Part shown: positions 8,305-16,605 of the stretch, one piece after another
Position numbering within the stretch: the first letter of the stretch is position 1
Layout of the letters: each line of letters opens with the position of its first letter
Source: Fulvimarina endophytica
GTDB lineage: Bacteria > Pseudomonadota > Alphaproteobacteria > Rhizobiales > Rhizobiaceae
Direction of reading: 5' to 3'
Length of the DNA stretch: 64,000 nt
Assembly (NCBI RefSeq): GCF_003403015.1
Contig: NZ_QURL01000009.1
Span: 62,001 to 126,000, forward strand
The notes under the pieces: generated by a model
Seen by the model: only the letters and a program-made list of their open reading frames with translations
What the model was told of the DNA's origin: nothing
Database searches by the model: none
Made by a program: the position numbers and the translations under genes

Positions 8305-9738
8305 CTACTGAAAATCAAACGCGGACAGTCCGGTCACCATGTCGTCGAAGCCGGAGGGGCGGGTCAGCGGCGGCTCGGCCCGCGACAGGCAGGCCTGGCG
8401 TTCGCAGAGCCTGCAGGCCTGCCCGATCGGGGTGACGCCCGCCTGGCCGGTCTCGCTGCCGAGCTGGCGGCCATAGACCGTCTCGCCCTTGAAGGCGATG
8501 TCGCAACCGATGAGGATCGCGGTGCGCCGGGGCCGTTCGGCAAATCCGGTCTGCAGGCCCTCCAGCGTGCGGGCGACGAGGAGGAACTGCGAGCCGTCGG
8601 GCATCGCGGCGACCTCCACGATGATGTGGCCGGGCTGGGAAAAGGCGGCGTGGACGGGAAGCTTGGGGCATTCGCCGCCGAAACGCTGGGTGGGAAAGCC
8701 CCGCGCGCCGGCCCGGCGGAAGTGATTGCCGGCATTGTCGATCTCCTGCATGAAGAAGGGCACGCCCGGCGCCCCCTGGCGCTGGAGCGTTGTCATCCGG
8801 TTGGCCGCCTGTTCGAAGGAGACCTGGAAGCGGGCGGCGAGGACGTCGATGTCGTAGGCCTCGCTCTCGGCCGCCGCGCGGAAGAGCTTGTAGGGCATGA
8901 CCAGCGCATGGGCCGCGTAGCGCAGGAGTTCGAAACGCGCCAGACGCCCCGCCTCGTCGGTGGAAAAGGTGAAGGTGCGCCATTCGCGGTCGATCACGTC
9001 GCCGAATTTCAGCATGGCGGCCTGGAGCGCGATCTCGCGCAGCCGGTCGGCATGGGACAGGCGCTCGGACAGAAACAGGCGGCGTGAATGCCGGTCGAAG
9101 CGGCGCCGATAGATCGGCATGCGGTTCAGCGGAAGGACGCGCACGGTCACCTCCCGCTCGCGCGCGAGCCAGGCCTTGAGGGGACCGCTCGCCCCTTCGC
9201 CCGGATCGATGCCGAGCTCCTCGTGGAACGCCTCGGCGGCCGTGTCGATGGCGGCGAAGAAGTTGGGCCGGCCCTCGAAGGTCTCGTGCACCTCGTTGAT
9301 CGGCAGGCGCGTTCCCGCAAGGCTCGTGGTGCGTCCGTCCTTGGCGAGGAGATTGGACAGATCGGTCAGCCGGCTCTGCTGTTCGCGATAGGCGCGGTAG
9401 AGCTTGAGGATGGCCTTGGCCGCGTTCGGCGCCGCATCCGCGATCTCGCCGAGTTCCTGATCGCCCGCGATCTCGCCGGACAGGAGCGGATCTGAGAACA
9501 GGGTCTTCAGTTCGCTCAGGGTCTCGTCCTCGCCGCCGCGCAGGTCGCCGAGATCGATGTCGTAGGTCTGCGACAGCTTGAGGACGAGCTGCACCGTGAG
9601 CGGGCGCTGATTGCGCTCGATGAGGTTCAGATAGCTGGGCGAGATGCCCAGCTCCTCGGCCATCGCCGTCTGGGTGAGGGACAGGCCGTGACGGATGCGG
9701 CGGATGCGGGGGCCGGCGAAGATCTTGCTCTCTGCCAT
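8305..9738 (-). CDS. ScfR/RamB-family XRE transcriptional regulator
   Basis: This 477-residue protein starts with an XRE helix-turn-helix at about 8-62 (SLTQTAMAEELGISPSYLNLIERNQRPLT), followed by an IrrE-like region (about 160-310) and a C-terminal ScfRs domain with CRLCERQAC near residue 445. Relatives regulate short-chain fatty acyl metabolism, such as the glyoxylate or methylcitrate pathways, in response to acyl-CoA. No glyoxylate or propionate gene is adjacent, so its targets lie elsewhere. A small ORF (9781-9915) on the same strand starts 177 nt upstream, and beyond it is a perfect 14-bp palindrome at 9978-9991. Confidence 0.88.
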   Translation of the reverse strand: MAESKIFAGPRIRRIRHGLSLTQTAMAEELGISPSYLNLIERNQRPLTVQLVLKLSQTYDIDLGDLRGGEDETLSELKTLFSDPLLSGEIAGDQELGEIADAAPNAAKAILKLYRAYREQQSRLTDLSNLLAKDGRTTSLAGTRLPINEVHETFEGRPNFFAAIDTAAEAFHEELGIDPGEGASGPLKAWLAREREVTVRVLPLNRMPIYRRRFDRHSRRLFLSERLSHADRLREIALQAAMLKFGDVIDREWRTFTFSTDEAGRLARFELLRYAAHALVMPYKLFRAAAESEAYDIDVLAARFQVSFEQAANRMTTLQRQGAPGVPFFMQEIDNAGNHFRRAGARGFPTQRFGGECPKLPVHAAFSQPGHIIVEVAAMPDGSQFLLVARTLEGLQTGFAERPRRTAILIGCDIAFKGETVYGRQLGSETGQAGVTPIGQACRLCERQACLSRAEPPLTRPSGFDDMVTGLSAFDFQ

Positions 9739-9780
9739 GATCTCAGCGCCCGGCCTTCGCTATGCCGCGCGCACGCCTCT

Positions 9781-9915
9781 TCAGCCGGCGGTCAGCCCCT
9801 GATCGCGGCGCGCGCAGGCCGGTCCCGGACCGCGCATGTAATAGCGTTCCGGCCGGTAGGCGGGGCGAATCGAGGTGGTGATAAGCGAAAGAAGGCGCTT
9901 GGCTGACGCGACCAT
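9781..9915 (-). CDS. small hypothetical protein (44 aa) upstream of scfR
   Basis: A 44-residue ORF begins MVASAKRLLSLITTSIRPAY and ends DQGLTAG, with GGAGGG nine bases before the ATG. It is strongly basic, with a short amphipathic N-terminal stretch. It ends 42 nt before the ScfR start, so the two may be co-transcribed and this could act as a leader peptide. No family is recognised. The good RBS is the main support. Confidence 0.45.
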   Translation of the reverse strand: MVASAKRLLSLITTSIRPAYRPERYYMRGPGPACARRDQGLTAG

Positions 9916-9977
9916 GGGCGCGACCCTCCGATGAATTGAACCAGCTTCGTGTATGGCTCCAGACTGGTGCCAATCCG

Positions 9978-9991
9978 TTGCGAATTCGCAA
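9978..9991. promoter_or_regulatory. perfect 14-bp palindrome, candidate operator
   Basis: TTGCGAATTCGCAA is a perfect palindrome 63 nt upstream of the small ORF that precedes scfR. RamB-type regulators recognise TTTGC/GCAAA-containing sites, and this one is flanked by A on its right side, giving TTCGCAAA. Autoregulation of scfR is possible. Confidence 0.4.
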
Positions 9992-10262
9992 ATGAGCGTC
10001 CTTTCGGGCGTAATTCGGTCAACAAATACAAGTGATTGCAGGAAAGGCGCAGCTGTTGCCGCACGGCCACTCCTCACCCTGCGGCACCCGGTGCGAGCAT
10101 AGCGGTCCGCGACTGGTCTTTACAACTGTGACAAGCTTCGGATGTATCCCTGTCAAGACCGGGCGGTTTCGGTGGGTTTGTCGCCCGGCCTTCCGGGACA
10201 AGCCTTGCGAAGGCGGACGGAAACGGTCAAAACGGCAGCAACCGAATTCTGGGAGCAGATCC
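9992..10262. other. intergenic stretch without identified feature
   Basis: This stretch belongs to the 347-nt divergent gap between the scfR side and the 87-residue gene. It must hold the promoters of that gene and of the small ORF/scfR. I see no convincing -35/-10 pair, EcfG site or RNA structure beyond the palindrome at 9978-9991. Confidence 0.4.
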
Positions 10263-10526
10263 ATGAGCGAGAACAACGTCACCGGCGAAGATCGTCCGCG
10301 CACCCGCGTCCGCGAGCGCGCCGAGGAGCAGTCGAGCACGATGGGCGACGACCAGCAGGCGGCGATCCGCATGCTGGCCAACGACCTTCACCGGCTGAAC
10401 CAGTCGGTGATGAAGGCGGTCGAGGCCGGAGTGTCCGTCGAACTGGTGCGCTCGGCCCGCCACCATGCCGGAAACGGCAATTGGGGCGACCTTCTGATCC
10501 CGGTGATCGTGCGCACCGAAAGCTGA
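10263..10526 (+). CDS. small conserved-type hypothetical protein (87 aa)
   Basis: The ATG at 10263 follows GGGAGCAGATCC. The 87-residue product starts MSENNVTGEDRPRTR, is charged and hydrophilic for about 30 residues, and then has a compact region with ANDLHRLNQSVMKAVEAGVS and LVRSARHHAGNGNWGDLLIP. It has no signal peptide or membrane helix. The pattern looks like a widely conserved small protein of Hyphomicrobiales, but I know no function. It is a single-gene transcript bounded by a terminator at 10563-10594. Confidence 0.75.
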   Translation: MSENNVTGEDRPRTRVRERAEEQSSTMGDDQQAAIRMLANDLHRLNQSVMKAVEAGVSVELVRSARHHAGNGNWGDLLIPVIVRTES

Positions 10527-10562
10527 TGCGGCGGGCGTTTCGCCCGCTCACCTGACATCCCG

Positions 10563-10594
10563 GGCCGGCACGCCATCCGCGAGCCGGCCTTTTT
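10563..10594 (+). terminator. rho-independent terminator
   Basis: GGCCGGC (10563-10569) pairs with GCCGGCC (10583-10589) and is followed by TTTTT. A second GC stem without a T-run (GCGGGCG TTT CGCCCGC, 10531-10547) lies just after the 87-residue gene's stop codon. Confidence 0.7.
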
Positions 10595-10673
10595 CGTGGC
10601 AACGCCTGTCGGCCGGGCCCGGCGAAAGGGTAGCGGCACGGCGCCAAGCCGACGGAAGGCACGCGAAAAGGCC

Positions 10674-11666
10674 ATGACCGCCCATCTCGCCATCCTGTTC
10701 CTGGCGACGCTTCTCGACCGGATCGTCGGCGATCCGCCCGAACTCTGGCGCAGGCTGCGCCACCCCGTCGTCCTCGTCGGCGGCCTCATCGCCGTGCTCG
10801 ACCGGTCCCTGAACGATCCGCACCTGCCCTCCGGACGGCGGCGTCTCAACGGCTGCCTCCTCGCGCTCCTCCTCGTCCTCGGCGGGGCGATCCTGGGGCT
10901 CGGTCTCTCCGCTCTCTTCTCGCTCGCCGGCATCGTCGGCGCGGTCTTCGAGATCGTGCTCGTCGCCGTCTTCCTCGCCCAGAAGAGCCTTCTCGACCAT
11001 GTGGGAGCGGTGGAGACCGCGCTGAAGGACGAGGGGCTGGAAGCCGGCCGCGCGGCGGTGGCCCAGATCGTCGGCCGCGACGTCAGCGAACTCGACGAGG
11101 CGGGCGTCTGCCGGGCCGCGATCGAGAGCCTCGCCGAGAACACATCGGACGGGATCGTCGCGCCCTTCCTCTTCTATCTCGTCCTCGGCCTGCCCGGTCT
11201 CCTCGTCTACAAGGCCGTGAACACGGCCGATTCCATGGTCGGCCATCTCGACGAGACCTATCGCGACTTCGGGTGGGCGTCGGCGCGGCTCGACGACCTC
11301 CTCAATCTCGTGCCGGCGCGCCTGACGGCCCGTCTCTATGTCCGCCTCTCCGTACCGGGCGGAAGGCCGGCGCGCCGCGCGGCAATGGACGAGGTGCGCC
11401 GCGATGCCCGCCTCCATCGCTCCCCCAATGCCGGATGGCCCGAAAGCGCGCTCGCCCGGGGTCTCGCCATCGCGCTCGGCGGCCCGCGCCGCTATCGCGG
11501 TCTTCATGTCGAAGCCCCGTTCATCAACGCGAACGGCCGGCGCGCGGCGATTGCCGCCGATATCGCCGCCGGCACCGGGCTGACGCGCAGGCTCTTCGAC
11601 CGGCTCCTGTGGATCGCGGGCCTTGCGATGCTCGCATCGCTCCTCCTGTCCGCCGGCCTCGCCTGA
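10674..11666 (+). CDS. cobD: adenosylcobinamide-phosphate synthase (CobD/CbiB)
   Basis: This 330-residue membrane protein has several hydrophobic segments. It carries the family signatures LLDRIVGDPPELWRRLRHPVV near the N-terminus, ESLAENTSDGIVAPFLFYL at about 150-168, and YKAVNTADSMVGH followed by FGWASARLDDLLNLVPARLTA. CbiB/CobD attaches the aminopropanol linker to adenosylcobyric acid late in cobalamin synthesis. The ATG at 10674 matches the family start; the longer frame is upstream leader. No other cobalamin gene is adjacent: cobW-cobN lies 8 kb away and the cobH fusion 51 kb away. I found no B12-riboswitch boxes upstream. Confidence 0.92.
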   Translation: MTAHLAILFLATLLDRIVGDPPELWRRLRHPVVLVGGLIAVLDRSLNDPHLPSGRRRLNGCLLALLLVLGGAILGLGLSALFSLAGIVGAVFEIVLVAVFLAQKSLLDHVGAVETALKDEGLEAGRAAVAQIVGRDVSELDEAGVCRAAIESLAENTSDGIVAPFLFYLVLGLPGLLVYKAVNTADSMVGHLDETYRDFGWASARLDDLLNLVPARLTARLYVRLSVPGGRPARRAAMDEVRRDARLHRSPNAGWPESALARGLAIALGGPRRYRGLHVEAPFINANGRRAAIAADIAAGTGLTRRLFDRLLWIAGLAMLASLLLSAGLA

Positions 11667-12013
11667 ACGTGCCGGGATGGAAGACGCGGAGCGGGAAACC
11701 GCCGAGCCGTGGCCTTGCAATGTCAGGCATTCGAACGGAGGGCAACGATCGGACCTGTAACGCATTACATCACCGGGAGTAGCGGATCGGAATCGTCCGG
11801 CGCTACCTCCGGGGAAAGACACATCCGGCCGACCGGCAAAACTGCGCTTGAAGAATCAACGGAATGGAAACTCTTCGGACGTGCAGTAACGCCGGTTCCG
11901 GGTCTTTCGCTTTGCATTCGTCCACAAGAGTGATATGGTCAATTCGCTCTTTTCATACGGTCTTCCGGGAGCGGCTTTCTCGCCCGTGGCAATTTTGACG
12001 GTTTGGGGCCGGA
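11667..12013. other. intergenic gap with a short palindrome
   Basis: This 347-nt gap separates cobD from the DUF6894-PAS gene. TGTAA-CGCA-TTACA at 11756-11769 is an inverted repeat of 5-bp arms and could be a regulator site. The last 130 nt are less GC-rich and probably hold the promoter of the downstream gene. I see no terminator with a T-run and no RNA gene. Confidence 0.4.
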
Positions 12014-12760
12014 ATGAGACTTTACTTCCACTTGCGCAAGTCGGCGCATGACGTTCGGCTGGATGAAGAAGGTCAGACGTTCGCGACCCTCGAAGACGCC
12101 TACATGACCGCCTGCCGGGAGATCCCCGACATGGTGGCGGAGTTCCTGCGCCAGCGGACCGATGCCATGGGTTTCGCGTTCGAAGTGTGCGACGCGGACG
12201 GCCAGTTGGTGATGGAAATCCCGTTCCGGGAAATGGTCCGATCCGACCTGCGGGTCGACATGACGCTCTCGGAGCGCTGGTTCGCGGGCATCAAGCGGCG
12301 GGATATCCGCGATCCCGCCTCCGGTCCCTCGAATTTTTCGGAATTTCTCTATTCGCCCGTCGCCGCCATCCTCCTGAAGCCGTCGGGCTATATCGAGGCG
12401 GTGAACCAGACCTTCGCGGGCGCCGGTGTGACCCAGGTCTCCCACATGATCGGGCGCAGTTTCTTCGAGATCTTTCCCGACCGGATCGAGAACGACGAGT
12501 TTGCCGGCCGTCGCCGTCTGCAGGAAAGCGTCGAACGCATCGCCTCCACCCATACGCCGGAAGCCTGGAGCAACCAGCGATACGACGTCCTCGTCTCCGG
12601 CGGCGAATGGATGGAGCGCTATTGGGACGTGAACAACTGGCCGCTCTTCAACGATGACGGGCGCCTTCGCGGGATCGTGCATTACGGGCGGCCCGTGGTC
12701 GATCCGGGCCTCGAGCGCACGCGCGACATCTTCGAGCGCCTGACCGTCATCGAGGCCTGA
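12014..12760 (+). CDS. DUF6894-PAS domain protein
   Basis: The N-terminal 75 residues match the DUF6894 pattern of short beta-rich proteins (MRLYFHLRKSAHDVRLDEEG, then AYMTACREIPDMVAE). A PAS fold follows at about 112-235 (SPVAAILLKPSGYIEAVNQTF, IGRSFFEIFPD, WDVNNWPLFNDDGRLRGIVHYGR). No kinase, GGDEF, EAL or DNA-binding output domain follows, so it is a sensory or adaptor protein. DUF6894 proteins are usually stand-alone and of unknown function, which makes the fusion notable. It is soluble, is a single gene, and has GGGGCCGGA just before the ATG. Confidence 0.75.
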   Translation: MRLYFHLRKSAHDVRLDEEGQTFATLEDAYMTACREIPDMVAEFLRQRTDAMGFAFEVCDADGQLVMEIPFREMVRSDLRVDMTLSERWFAGIKRRDIRDPASGPSNFSEFLYSPVAAILLKPSGYIEAVNQTFAGAGVTQVSHMIGRSFFEIFPDRIENDEFAGRRRLQESVERIASTHTPEAWSNQRYDVLVSGGEWMERYWDVNNWPLFNDDGRLRGIVHYGRPVVDPGLERTRDIFERLTVIEA

Positions 12761-12897
12761 CCGAGGCCCGGCCGGGTCTTCCATCCGGCGGCCGGAAGGC
12801 GCCTCGCGGACCTCAGAAACCGCTTTCCCAGCCCCCCGTCGATAATGTAAGCCCTTTAGAGCTTCGAACCCGATTTAAAGATTCGGGTCCGCGGCTC

Positions 12898-12959
12898 CTG
12901 TTTCTTGCTGACGCATCGGATGGCCCGGAAACCGGGCCCACCTTTCGGTCCGATGCTCC
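12898..12959 (-). repeat. intergenic palindromic repeat, copy 2
   Basis: Read on the minus strand, this closely matches copy 1 at 7215-7274 (GGACCGAAA, CCCGGTTT, GGGCCATCCGATGCGTCAGC and GAAACAG). It lies about 35 nt upstream of the TRAP binding-protein start. Just left of it, 12865-12895 contains ACCCGA/TCGGGT arms and a GGGTCCG segment that also occurs in copy 4. Confidence 0.8.
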
Positions 12960-12994
12960 AGGCAAACCACGCGCCCATGCTATCGGAGGACCCC

Positions 12995-14092
12995 ATGGAC
13001 AGACGCAAATTCATCACCGGTGCGGCCGTCGGCGCCGCCGGTGTGACGGGGCTCGCCGCGCCCGCGATCGCGCAGGACAGGCCCAAGCTCCAGTGGCGCA
13101 TGACCTCCTCCTTCCCCAAATCGCTCGACACGCTCTACGACGCCTCGCTGACCATCGCGAAATACGTGACGGAAGGCTCCGACGGCCAGTTCGAGATCCA
13201 GGTCTTTGCCGCCGGCGAGATCGTTCCGGGCTTGCAGGCCGCCGATGCGGTGACGAACGGCACCGTCGAGATGGCCCATACCTGCTCCTATTACTACTGG
13301 GGCCAGGACGCGACCTTCGCCCTCGGCACCTCGATCCCGTTCGGGCTGAACGCGCGCCAGACCAATGCCTGGTTCTACCATGGCGACGGCAACAGGCTGA
13401 TGAACGAGTTCTTCGCCACCAAGAACATCTACGGCCTGCCCTCGGGCAATACGGGCGTGCAGATGGGCGGCTGGTACCGCAACGAGATCAATTCGCTCGA
13501 GGACCTGAAGGGACAGAAGGTCCGCATCGCGGGTCTTGCCGGGCGCATCGTCGAGAAGCTCGGCGTCGTGCCGCAGCAGCTGGCCGGCGGCGACATCTAT
13601 CCGGCGCTCGAAAAGGGCGTGATCGACGGCGCCGAATTCGTCGGTCCCTATGACGACGAGAAGCTCGGCTTCGTGAAGGTCGCCCCGTTCTACTACTATC
13701 CCGGCTGGTGGGAGGGTGGCCCTACCGTCCACAGCTTCATCAATCTGGAGAAGTGGAACGAGCTGCCCAAGAGCTACCAGTCGCTGCTCACCGCCGCCTG
13801 CCAGGCGGCCAATTGCGACATGACCGCCAATTACGACTACAAGAACCCGGCGGCGATCAAGACCCTCGTCAATCAGGGCGCCAAGCTGCGCTCCTTCAGC
13901 CAGGACATTCTCCAGGCGGCCTACGACGCCTCCAAGGAGGTCTATGCGGAGATCGGCGCCTCGAACCCGACCTTCCAGTCGATCTACGAGAACCAGCTGG
14001 AATTCAAGCGGGACGCCTATCTCTGGGCGCAGCTCGCCGAATACACCTACGACACCTTCATGATGATCCAGCAGCGCAACGGCGCGATCTGA
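12995..14092 (+). CDS. TRAP transporter solute-binding protein, TakP-like
   Basis: This 365-residue protein starts with a twin-arginine-like signal (DRRKFITGAAVGAAG) cleaved near residue 26 (AIA-Q). The mature DctP/TakP-type protein contains GEIVPGLQAADAV, YYWGQD, GLPSGNTGVQMGGWYRNEI, LKGQKVRIAGLAG and WWEGGPTVHSFIN. The last motifs resemble the 2-oxo-acid/monocarboxylate binders of the TakP group. The membrane subunits (DctQ, DctM) are not adjacent, so it is an orphan binding protein. The ATG at 12995 is fixed by GGAGGACCCC. A terminator follows at 14142-14168. Confidence 0.9.
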   Translation: MDRRKFITGAAVGAAGVTGLAAPAIAQDRPKLQWRMTSSFPKSLDTLYDASLTIAKYVTEGSDGQFEIQVFAAGEIVPGLQAADAVTNGTVEMAHTCSYYYWGQDATFALGTSIPFGLNARQTNAWFYHGDGNRLMNEFFATKNIYGLPSGNTGVQMGGWYRNEINSLEDLKGQKVRIAGLAGRIVEKLGVVPQQLAGGDIYPALEKGVIDGAEFVGPYDDEKLGFVKVAPFYYYPGWWEGGPTVHSFINLEKWNELPKSYQSLLTAACQAANCDMTANYDYKNPAAIKTLVNQGAKLRSFSQDILQAAYDASKEVYAEIGASNPTFQSIYENQLEFKRDAYLWAQLAEYTYDTFMMIQQRNGAI

Positions 14093-14141
14093 TCGGGTGG
14101 CCGGCGGGTCTTCCCGGCGGGCCGTTTCTGCGACATGCAAG

Positions 14142-14168
14142 CCCCGGGCGGAGACGTCCGGGGTTTTT
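14142..14168 (+). terminator. rho-independent terminator after the TRAP binding protein
   Basis: CCCCGG at 14142-14147 pairs with CCGGGG at 14158-14163 and is followed by TTTTT, 50 nt past the stop codon. Confidence 0.75.
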
Positions 14169-14300
14169 GCGTTTGCGAAGGCGTCCCGCCCGTGGTTGCA
14201 TTGCACGCGGGCGGGACGCACTCTTGCGGACGCCTCGAATGCGGTGACCCGTCCGTCACCGATGTTCTCGGCACGCCATTCTCGCGCATGGAGCGATCAC

Positions 14301-15554
14301 ATGAGGTCCGTCGCCATTCTGGGAGCCGGCATCACCGGCATCACCACCGCCTACAAGCTTCTGGAACGCGGCTTCGACGTGACGGTGTTCGAGCGCCATG
14401 ACGGGGCCGCTCTCGACACGTCCTTCGCCAATGCCGGACAGCTCTCGGCCTCCAATGCCGAGGTCTGGAACCGTCCCGGCACCTTTCTCAAGGGGCTGAA
14501 ATGGATGTTCACGCGCGATGCGCCGCTGCTCGTCCATCCCGCGCCCACGCCCCACAAATTGTCCTGGATGCTCCAGTTCGTGCTCGCCGCGCGCTCCTAC
14601 GAGGAGAACACGATCCGCACCACCGAGATGGCGATCGCCGCTCGCCGTCATCTTCTGGAGATGGCGGACAAGGAAGGGATCGAGTTCGACATCGAGAAAC
14701 GCGGCATCCTGCACATCTTCGAGGACGAGAAGGAACTCGCCCATGCGCGCGAGGTGAACGCGCTCCTCGATCGCGGCGGCCTTTCCCGCCGATATGTCAC
14801 GCCGCAGGAGATCGCGGTGATCGAGCCGGCCGTGACGGGGAAGTTCGTCGGCGGCTATTTCACCGAGAGCGATTTCACCGGCGATATCCACACCTTCACG
14901 AGGGGCCTTGCCGAGGCCTGCGCGCGGCGCGGTGCAAAGCTCTTCTTCGGCACCGAGGTCGTGGGCACCCGGGCGGACGACGAGCGGGCGGACGTCACCG
15001 TGCGCGAGGCGGGCGGCGAGCGGCGGACGCGCACCGAGAGCTTCGACGCCGTCGTCGTCTGCGCCGGCGTGTCCAGCCGGGCGATCGCCAGAGGGCTCGG
15101 CGACCGCATCAATATCTATCCGGTCAAGGGCTATTCGATCACCGTTCCCCTGAAGGACGAGCCGAGCCGGACGGCCGCGCCCCATGTCTCGATCCTCGAC
15201 GACGAGGCGAAGATCGTCGGAACGCGGCTCGGCCAAAGGCTGCGCGTCGCCGGCACGGCGGAGTTCGCGGGCGAGAACCGCACGGTGCGCCAGGAGCGCA
15301 TCGAGCCGCTTCTCGCCTGGTGCCGCACCCGCTTTCCCGGCGTCTCGCTCGCGGATTACGAATCCTGGGCGGGTCTTCGGCCGATGATGCCGGACATGAT
15401 GCCGAAGGTCGGCCGAGGCAGGGCGCGCACGGTGTTCTACAATACCGGCCACGGCCATCTCGGCTGGACGCTGGGGGCGATCACCGCCGAAACGGTTGCG
15501 GCCGAGGTCGCCGAGGCCTTCGCAGCGGGCCGGAACGCGCCGAAGGCGGCCTGA
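14301..15554 (+). CDS. dadA: D-amino-acid dehydrogenase (DadA family)
   Basis: This 417-residue FAD-dependent oxidoreductase of the DAO fold has the dinucleotide motif GAGITG at about 8-13 and ERHDG after beta-2. Diagnostic DadA features are FANAGQLSASNAEVWNRPGT, the PVKGYSITVPL stretch and the C-terminal GLRPMMPDMMPKVG with NTGHGHLGWTLG. DadA oxidises D-amino acids (classically D-alanine) to 2-oxo acids, feeding electrons to the respiratory chain. GGAG lies 9 nt before the ATG at 14301. The preceding TRAP binding protein resembles 2-oxo-acid binders, a possible metabolic link, although a terminator separates them. No alr or dadX gene is adjacent. Confidence 0.9.
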   Translation: MRSVAILGAGITGITTAYKLLERGFDVTVFERHDGAALDTSFANAGQLSASNAEVWNRPGTFLKGLKWMFTRDAPLLVHPAPTPHKLSWMLQFVLAARSYEENTIRTTEMAIAARRHLLEMADKEGIEFDIEKRGILHIFEDEKELAHAREVNALLDRGGLSRRYVTPQEIAVIEPAVTGKFVGGYFTESDFTGDIHTFTRGLAEACARRGAKLFFGTEVVGTRADDERADVTVREAGGERRTRTESFDAVVVCAGVSSRAIARGLGDRINIYPVKGYSITVPLKDEPSRTAAPHVSILDDEAKIVGTRLGQRLRVAGTAEFAGENRTVRQERIEPLLAWCRTRFPGVSLADYESWAGLRPMMPDMMPKVGRGRARTVFYNTGHGHLGWTLGAITAETVAAEVAEAFAAGRNAPKAA

Positions 15555-15570
15555 GACGCGGGCTTGGTCT

Positions 15571-15633
15571 CCGGTTTCCGGCCGACGCATCGGGTGGTCT
15601 TGAAAACCGGGGCCACGGTTCGGTCCGATGCCG
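15571..15633 (-). repeat. intergenic palindromic repeat, copy 3
   Basis: On the minus strand it reads GCATCGGACCGAACCGTGG, CCCGGTTTTC, ACCCGATGCGTCGG and CGGAAACCGG, a diverged copy of the element at 7215 and 12898. It follows the dadA stop by 17 nt. Confidence 0.7.
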
Positions 15634-15740
15634 GAGCGGGGCCGGACTTGTCCCCACCGATCGCCCATCTTGTCCGCGGGGTCTGCCGCTTCATGCATCC
15701 TTCACGTCTCGTTATCGGATGGGACAGGAAGGAGAACGGC

Positions 15741-16547
15741 ATGGCGGTCGACAGACAGGTGATCGAGGGCGCCCGGCGCGTGGGCGCGGAAAGCGGCGTT
15801 CGGCCGGCGATTCTCCTCGCGGTGGCGATGGTGGAGACGCGGGCGACCCCCTTCGTCGAGATCGAGGGTGCGGCCCTGCCGCTGATCCGGTTCGAGGGCC
15901 ATTATTTCGATCGGCATCTCTCCGAGGCCAGGCGCGAGACCGCGCGCGGCGCAGGCCTTGCCCATCCGCGCGCCGGGCGCATCCGCAATCCGGCGACCCA
16001 GAGCGCACGCTGGGCCCTGTTCGAACGGGCGGCCGATATCGACCGCGAAGCGGCCTGCGCTTCGGTCTCCTGGGGGCTCTGCCAGGTGATGGGCGCCCAT
16101 GCGGGCCTCCTCGGCTACGGCACGGCCGAGGCGCTCGCACGGGAGGCGAGGCTGTCGATCGAGGGGCAGTTCACGCTCGCGGCCCGCTTCCTCTCCAGGG
16201 GCAATCTCGCCGCCCGTCTCGCCGATGGCGACGTCGCCGGCTTCTCGCGCCGCTATAATGGTCCGGCCTATCGCAGCAATCGCTATGACGAGAAGATCTC
16301 GGCGGCGCTGGCGCGGGCCGAAATCCTTCTCGCCGAGGCGCAGGATGGCGACTGGCTCGCCCGGGGTGCGAGAGGCGCGGGCGTCATGCGCCTTCAGATC
16401 GCGCTTCGCGGCAGGGGCGCGGTGATCGAGACCGACGGCATTTTCGGGCCGCGCACCGAGGCGGCCCTGTCGCTCTGGCAGGGCGCGAAGGGGCTGCCTG
16501 TGACGGGCGCCGCCGATGCCGCGACCCGGCGCGGACTGTCGATCTGA
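15741..16547 (+). CDS. N-acetylmuramidase-family endolysin-like protein with a PG-binding domain
   Basis: This 268-residue protein has an N-terminal DUF3380-type muramidase domain (about 5-190), with the likely catalytic Glu52 in RFEGHYF and the conserved SWGLCQVMG at about 110-118. A C-terminal peptidoglycan_binding_1 repeat covers about 205-268 (LQIALRGRGAVIETDGIFGPRTEAALSLWQ). No signal peptide or holin is present, so export is unexplained. Such proteins are often phage- or tailocin-derived lysins, but no other phage gene surrounds it. AGGAAGGAGA fixes the ATG at 15741. It lies upstream of otsB by 58 nt. Confidence 0.85.
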   Translation: MAVDRQVIEGARRVGAESGVRPAILLAVAMVETRATPFVEIEGAALPLIRFEGHYFDRHLSEARRETARGAGLAHPRAGRIRNPATQSARWALFERAADIDREAACASVSWGLCQVMGAHAGLLGYGTAEALAREARLSIEGQFTLAARFLSRGNLAARLADGDVAGFSRRYNGPAYRSNRYDEKISAALARAEILLAEAQDGDWLARGARGAGVMRLQIALRGRGAVIETDGIFGPRTEAALSLWQGAKGLPVTGAADAATRRGLSI

Positions 16548-16605
16548 CGACCGGGCGGGCGGACCGGCGATCGTGTGAACGGTTGGCGGTCCGCGCCCCG
16601 GCACT

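Noticed and set aside
15741..16547. Remnant prophage around the muramidase
   Set aside because: No holin, tail, portal or integrase genes lie nearby; both neighbours are metabolic genes.
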